DNA from: an uncultured Bacilli bacterium
Lineage (GTDB): Bacteria > Bacillota_I > Bacilli_A > RF39 > UBA660
Direction: 5' to 3'
Length of the DNA stretch: 8,546 nt
Assembly (NCBI GenBank): GCA_947585065.1
Contig: CANPWX010000039.1
Location: forward strand, 1-8,546
Shown here: piece by piece, positions 5,784 to 8,546 of the stretch
Layout of the letters: each line of letters begins with the position of its first letter
Position numbering within the stretch: the stretch's first letter is position 1
The notes under the pieces: generated by a model
Told to the model about the DNA's origin: nothing
Database searches by the model: none
The model's input: the letters and a program-made list of their open reading frames with translations, nothing else
Made by a program: the position numbers and the translations under genes

Positions 5784-6827
5784 ATGTGGATTGTCAGTTT
5801 GTTATTATTTATTTTAATTTTAGGAATTATTATATTAGTTCATGAGTTTGGACATTTTATTTGGGCTAAGATAAGTGGAGTTTATATTTATGAATTTTCT
5901 ATTGGTATGGGACCTGTTATTTTTTCTCATAAAGGAAAAGATGGAATTTATTATAATATTCGAGCACTTCCTATTGGTGGTTTTGTTCAAATGGCTGGAG
6001 AAGTTTATGAAGATGATGAAAAAATTCCAAAAGAAAAGTTTTTGTGTAATCGTCCTTGGTATCAAAGATTAGTGATTTTAGTTGCTGGGGTAATGAATAA
6101 TTTTATTTTGGCAATTGTTTTCCTTTTTCTCCTTGGCTTTATTTGGGGGCCAACGAATTCGACTCCTAAAATATTAAGTGTTCAAGAAAATTCTGCAGCT
6201 AGTGAAGTTGGTTTACAAAATGGAGATGTGATCACGGCTATTAATGGACATCATTTTAGTTCTTGGGATGTTGGTCAAATTTATTTATATTATAAAGATA
6301 AAGATAATGTTTATCAATTTGAAATTGATAGAGATGGTAAAAAGGAGACTATTGATATTACTCCTAAAATTGTGAGTGAAAACGGAGAAGAAAGAAAAGT
6401 ATTTGGTATTCAAATGGATACTAATTCTTCAAAGGGATTTTTAGCAAGTATTTCCTTTGCTTTTCAGAAATTTTGGAATGTTATTTGTTCCATGGCTGTT
6501 ACTGTTTGGGGATTAATTAGTGGGCAAGTTTCTGTTGGTAATTTGTCTGGACCTGTTGGTATTTATCAGGTTATTGATCAAAGTGTTCAATATGGATTAC
6601 AACAATTAATTTATATCACGGCATTTTTATCTATTAATGTTGGATTTATTAATATTTTACCTTTCCCAGCATTTGATGGTGGCCATGTCTTCTTTATGAT
6701 TGTTGAGAAAATTAAGGGAAGTAAAGTGAATGCAAAATTTGAAAATATTTGTACGATGATTGGTTTTGCACTTCTTATGCTTCTTATGATCTTTATTACG
6801 ATTCAAGATATACTACGATTGTTCTAG
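5784..6827 (+). CDS. rseP: site-2 zinc metalloprotease RseP/RasP (intramembrane protease)
   Basis: RseP-type proteases cut transmembrane segments of anti-sigma factors, signal peptides and cell-division proteins within the membrane. The 347-residue protein has the zinc-binding HEFGH motif at 20-24 (His20, Glu21, His24) in the first membrane segment. A second membrane segment contains VAGVMNNFILA (about 106-116), and an extracytoplasmic PDZ domain follows (roughly 125-200). The third zinc ligand is in LPFPAFDGG at 292-300 (Asp298); most relatives have LDGG there, so Phe297 is a small variation. The ATG at 5784 is chosen because AGGGTG (5772-5777), inside the end of cdsA, lies six bases upstream. 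An in-frame GTG at 5775 overlaps that site. Translation is likely coupled to cdsA. Confidence 0.95.
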   Translation: MWIVSLLLFILILGIIILVHEFGHFIWAKISGVYIYEFSIGMGPVIFSHKGKDGIYYNIRALPIGGFVQMAGEVYEDDEKIPKEKFLCNRPWYQRLVILVAGVMNNFILAIVFLFLLGFIWGPTNSTPKILSVQENSAASEVGLQNGDVITAINGHHFSSWDVGQIYLYYKDKDNVYQFEIDRDGKKETIDITPKIVSENGEERKVFGIQMDTNSSKGFLASISFAFQKFWNVICSMAVTVWGLISGQVSVGNLSGPVGIYQVIDQSVQYGLQQLIYITAFLSINVGFINILPFPAFDGGHVFFMIVEKIKGSKVNAKFENICTMIGFALLMLLMIFITIQDILRLF

Positions 6828-6856
6828 GGCTTTTTAAAGCTCTTTTTTATTTTTTG
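6826..6856 (+). terminator. intrinsic terminator of the cdsA-rseP operon
   Basis: AGGGCTT (6826-6832) pairs with AAGCTCT (6837-6843), with one G-T, around a TTTA loop. Two runs of T's follow. The stem begins inside the rseP stop codon, so there is no spacer between gene and terminator. Confidence 0.75.
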
Positions 6857-6865
6857 CATAAAATA
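6857..6865 (+). promoter_or_regulatory. sigma-K/sigma-E-like -10 element before the collagen-like gene
   Basis: CATAAAATA (6857-6865) matches CATAnnnTA, the sigma-K -10 consensus, and nearly matches the sigma-E CATACAnT. No matching -35 (AC or ATA) is found at the right distance; that region is occupied by the rseP terminator. TATACT (6864-6869) is an alternative sigma-A -10 but also lacks a -35. Collagen-like exosporium genes such as bclA are mother-cell genes, which favours sigma-K. Confidence 0.4.
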
Positions 6866-6894
6866 TACTAAAGATTTTGAGAGTGGGGATTTTT

Positions 6895-7737
6895 ATGCAA
6901 AATTCAAAGTGTTTTATACCTAAGTATATTGTTTGTCAAGCTTATGGCCCGACTGGACCTACTGGACCTCAAGGTATTCCTGGAACGCCAGGTGGACCTA
7001 TGGGACCCACAGGACCTACAGGGGCAACGGGCCCAGTTGGACCTCAAGGAATACCTGGAAGAGATGGGTTAGATGGTTTGGTTGGGCCACAAGGACCGCA
7101 GGGAAATCCAGGGCCTCCTGGTGAGATGGGACCTCAAGGAAATGTTGGACCTACTGGACCACAAGGAGAAGCAGGAATACAAGGAGAACCTGGACCAACT
7201 GGCCCTCAAGGAGAAATGGGACCTCAGGGACCACAAGGTATTCCTGGAAATGATGGCATTAATGGAGTTATGGGACCCCAAGGACCGCAAGGGGAAAGAG
7301 GACCCGTTGGCCCGGCTAATGGACTAAATGCTTTTGGTGGCATTTTTGGTTCTACTCCTACCAATATTATTGCTAGTCCGTCTATTCCAGCTACTGTTGT
7401 AATGAATGAAATGATGCCTCAGAAAAATGTTTTTTATGATACTCAAAATAATCTTCATATTGAAAATACTGGTATTTATGAAATCACTTATCGTGTTGTT
7501 TTATCTTCGATGGTACGAGATACTATTACTCTTTCTGTCGCATTAAACGGAAATAATTTGACAGGTTCTTCTCTTCCTTTTGATTTATTAGCTAATATTG
7601 ATACGATTTTATCTGGAACGCTCATTGCTTCTTTAGATAGTGATTCTTATTTAAGGCTTACGGTTTCTTCTACTAATGAAGATACATTAACTTTATATAT
7701 TGATGAATCTCTATTATTAGTAAAGCAATTAGACTAA
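6895..7737 (+). CDS. BclA-like collagen-repeat protein with C-terminal trimerisation domain
   Basis: The 280-residue protein has three parts. A short N-terminus (1-17) contains Cys6 and Cys14 but no clear signal peptide. A collagen-like region (18-141) of 41 Gly-X-Y triplets is rich in GPQ, GPT and GIP, with a one-residue register slip at Gly33. A globular domain (142-280) resembles the C1q/TNF-like jelly roll of BclA. Shared features include an NTGIYEITY turn-strand (compare ETGFYKIT in BclA), a V-x-LNGNNLTGSSLP loop and a hydrophobic last strand (ESLLLVKQL). Such proteins form trimeric filaments on the exosporium or spore surface. A spore location here is inferred from the family, the sporulating context and the CATAAAATA element. 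The ATG at 6895 is six bases after a GTGGGG ribosome site (6883-6888). A TTG upstream at 6877 would overlap that site. Confidence 0.9.
   Translation: MQNSKCFIPKYIVCQAYGPTGPTGPQGIPGTPGGPMGPTGPTGATGPVGPQGIPGRDGLDGLVGPQGPQGNPGPPGEMGPQGNVGPTGPQGEAGIQGEPGPTGPQGEMGPQGPQGIPGNDGINGVMGPQGPQGERGPVGPANGLNAFGGIFGSTPTNIIASPSIPATVVMNEMMPQKNVFYDTQNNLHIENTGIYEITYRVVLSSMVRDTITLSVALNGNNLTGSSLPFDLLANIDTILSGTLIASLDSDSYLRLTVSSTNEDTLTLYIDESLLLVKQLD
6946..7317 (+). repeat. collagen Gly-X-Y coding repeat
   Basis: The 372 bases encode 41 Gly-X-Y triplets as nine-base-like units dominated by GGA-CCT/CCA-CAA/ACT. Five triplets precede one extra Gly codon (GGT at 6991-6996 region, residue 33), and 36 uninterrupted triplets follow. 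The stretch is visibly richer in G and C than its surroundings because of Gly and Pro codons. Length variation by recombination or slippage is common in bclA-type genes. Confidence 0.9.
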
Positions 7738-7762
7738 ATCAGTGTTTTGTTTTTGAAAAATA

Positions 7763-7771
7763 TGTTATAAT
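7763..7771 (+). promoter_or_regulatory. extended -10 promoter of tRNA-Arg
   Basis: TG-T-TATAAT (7763-7771) is a consensus extended -10 element located eight bases before the mature tRNA 5' end. The sequence 17 bp upstream (7743-7748, TGTTTT) is a poor -35, which extended -10 promoters tolerate. Confidence 0.65.
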
Positions 7772-7779
7772 GGATGTGT

Positions 7780-7856
7780 GTCTTGGTAGCTCAGTTGGAT
7801 AGAGCGTTAGCCTCCGAAGCTAAAGGGCATGAGTTCAAGTCTCATTCAAGACACCA
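7780..7856 (+). tRNA. tRNA-Arg (anticodon CCG)
   Basis: The 77-base cloverleaf is complete. The acceptor arm GTCTTGG pairs with TCAAGAC (one G-T). The D arm is GCTC/GAGC, and the anticodon arm is TTAGC/GCTAA with loop CTCCGAA, anticodon CCG at 7814-7816. The variable loop has five bases, and the T arm is ATGAG/CTCAT with loop TTCAAGT. Discriminator A and CCA are encoded. It reads the arginine codon CGG, which is rare in this AT-rich sequence but is used at least once (4154-4156 in spoIVA). Confidence 0.96.
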
Positions 7857-7885
7857 TTTTATTTTTTTTATAGAAAGGTAGAATT

Positions 7886-8371
7886 ATGGTAGAAAGTAAA
7901 ATAAAAGAATTATGGAATAGTGATCAGACTATTTATTTTTTTGATGTTGATGGTGTTTTGGCTCCATTAGAACTAGGAGAATATAATCATTACTATTATG
8001 ATGATGAATCATGGAATAAAGCACTTTTAACTCATGATTATTATGCTGAGATGAGACCGAATCGACAAATTCAAGATTTTTTAAAAAATAAAGATAAAAG
8101 AAAAGTTTATGTTATAACAAAAGGAATGAATGAAGTTGAGTTTGAACAAAAGGCACGTTTTTGTAATAAAAATTATGGAATTTTAAAAGAAAATGTTTTT
8201 TTAGTTTCTTCTAATGAAGAAAAATTGAACATTATGAAAAAAATAAAAGAGAATTTTCCTGAATTGGAAGATAAATATTTTGTAATGATAGATGATACAG
8301 TGGAAGTATTAAACGACATTATGAATCATTCTTCTTTTTCTACCGTTCATATTAGTAGTTTCTTTGATTGA
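7886..8371 (+). CDS. small HAD-superfamily phosphohydrolase-like protein
   Basis: The 161-residue protein carries the four HAD motifs in order. Motif I is FFDVDGVL with nucleophile Asp20 and general acid Asp22. Motif II is VITKG with Thr78, motif III is probably Lys113, and motif IV is MIDDT with Asp136 and Asp137. A short cap-like insertion lies between motifs I and II (about 28-58) and is unusually rich in Tyr, Asp and His. The size and cap suit a subclass I or capless phosphatase acting on a small molecule or nucleotide, but the substrate cannot be read from sequence. AAAGGT (7874-7879) lies about six bases before the ATG. No separate promoter is visible, and the gene begins 29 bases after the tRNA, so tRNA and phosphatase may be transcribed together. 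Confidence 0.8.
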   Translation: MVESKIKELWNSDQTIYFFDVDGVLAPLELGEYNHYYYDDESWNKALLTHDYYAEMRPNRQIQDFLKNKDKRKVYVITKGMNEVEFEQKARFCNKNYGILKENVFLVSSNEEKLNIMKKIKENFPELEDKYFVMIDDTVEVLNDIMNHSSFSTVHISSFFD

Positions 8372-8395
8372 TTTTTTTTAGTTTGGAAAAGATAC

Positions 8396-8424
8396 TTGCC
8401 AAACAAAGGAAACTAGGGTACAAT
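8396..8424 (+). promoter_or_regulatory. sigma-A-type promoter near the right edge
   Basis: TTGCCA (8396-8401), a 17-bp spacer and TACAAT (8419-8424) form a strong promoter, predicted to start near 8431. An inverted repeat GTTTGG (8381-8386) / CCAAAC (8399-8404) covers the -35 and could be an operator. Confidence 0.65.
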
Positions 8425-8459
8425 TTATTTAATTAGAAAAGTAGAAAGAAGGTCCCTCT

Positions 8460-8546
8460 ATGCAAATATCAAAAAACAGAAAATATAGTAACTTTAGATT
8501 GTTTTCATGTTACCATGAATGAAACAACAGGGACTAATATAAAATT
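8460..8546 (+). CDS. 5' end of an unidentified gene, reading frame broken at an A6 tract
   Basis: An AGAAGG ribosome site (8447-8452) precedes an ATG at 8460 at good spacing, downstream of a strong promoter. Read straight, this frame stops after 20 codons (TGA at 8520-8522). The frame one base later has no stop from 8437 to the window end, but it has no usable start near the ribosome site. It reads TENIVTLDCFHVTMNETTG after the A-run, which looks like protein. Removing one A from the A6 tract (8471-8476) would join the ATG to this frame. Options are a sequencing error, a decayed gene, slippage-based phase variation, or a start at the internal ATG 8515 (which lacks a ribosome site). The product is not recognised. 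Confidence 0.35.

Noticed and set aside
6877..6894. TTG start for the collagen-like gene at 6877
   Set aside because: The added codons contain the GTGGGG ribosome site that serves the ATG at 6895.
6946..7317. Could the regular repeats be a CRISPR array?
   Set aside because: The repeats are nine-base-like and continuous in the coding frame, with no spacers of constant size; the translation is a clean collagen repeat.
6933..7327. Alternative-frame and antisense open frames across the collagen region
   Set aside because: They arise because the repetitive Gly-Pro codons leave other frames free of stops; they have biased, low-complexity composition and no ribosome sites.
7780..7900. Integration (attachment) site at the tRNA 3' end
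   Set aside because: No repeat of the tRNA 3' end and no integrase or phage-like gene is seen in the window.

Overview
This window looks chromosomal and comes from a very AT-rich, endospore-forming low-GC Gram-positive (Bacillota, most likely class Bacilli). The reasons are strong AGGAGG-type ribosome sites, poly-T intrinsic terminators, clear sigma-A-type promoters, and two sporulation genes. One of them, SpoIVA, has the same length and the same Walker A lysine position (Lys30) as I recall for the Bacillus subtilis protein. The lineage is not Bacillus itself: gene order is compacted relative to B. subtilis and several small genes are unfamiliar. Placement among uncultured or gut Bacilli is a guess.

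Layout. Bases 1-60 are the 3' tail of a gene that starts outside the window. Bases 189-671 encode a stand-alone, six-cysteine type IV pilin-like protein. Bases 726-2309 hold the ribosome-assembly GTPase der and a small spoVIF-like sporulation gene. They end at a bidirectional terminator shared with a convergent regulator (2350-2787, minus strand) that carries two XRE helix-turn-helix domains. The regulator is divergent from spoIVA (2993-4471), and the roughly 205-bp gap between them holds promoters on both strands and several inverted repeats. A terminator separates spoIVA from the HU gene (4583-4855), which has its own promoter and terminator. The order der...spoIVA-hup matches the B. subtilis neighbourhood.

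Bases 4937-6827 are a two-gene membrane operon, cdsA-rseP, driven by a near-consensus sigma-A promoter and closed by a terminator. The dxr gene that often sits between these two genes is absent. Bases 6895-7737 encode a BclA-like collagen-repeat protein with a C-terminal trimerising jelly-roll domain, probably a spore-surface filament. A tRNA-Arg(CCG) with its own extended -10 promoter follows (7780-7856), then a small HAD-family phosphohydrolase (7886-8371) that may be read from the tRNA promoter. The last 150 bases carry another strong promoter and ribosome site leading into an unidentified gene whose start appears to be out of frame with the downstream reading frame.

Taken together, the window mixes housekeeping functions (ribosome maturation, nucleoid, phospholipid synthesis, regulated proteolysis) with spore-envelope functions (SpoIVA coat basement, SpoVIF, collagen-like surface protein). 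I saw no mobile element, CRISPR array or prophage. No gene-free stretch exceeds about 205 bp. The most interesting points are the tandem-HTH regulator next to spoIVA, the BclA-like gene behind a sigma-K-like -10 element, the very short apparent leaders of several genes, and the broken frame at the right edge.
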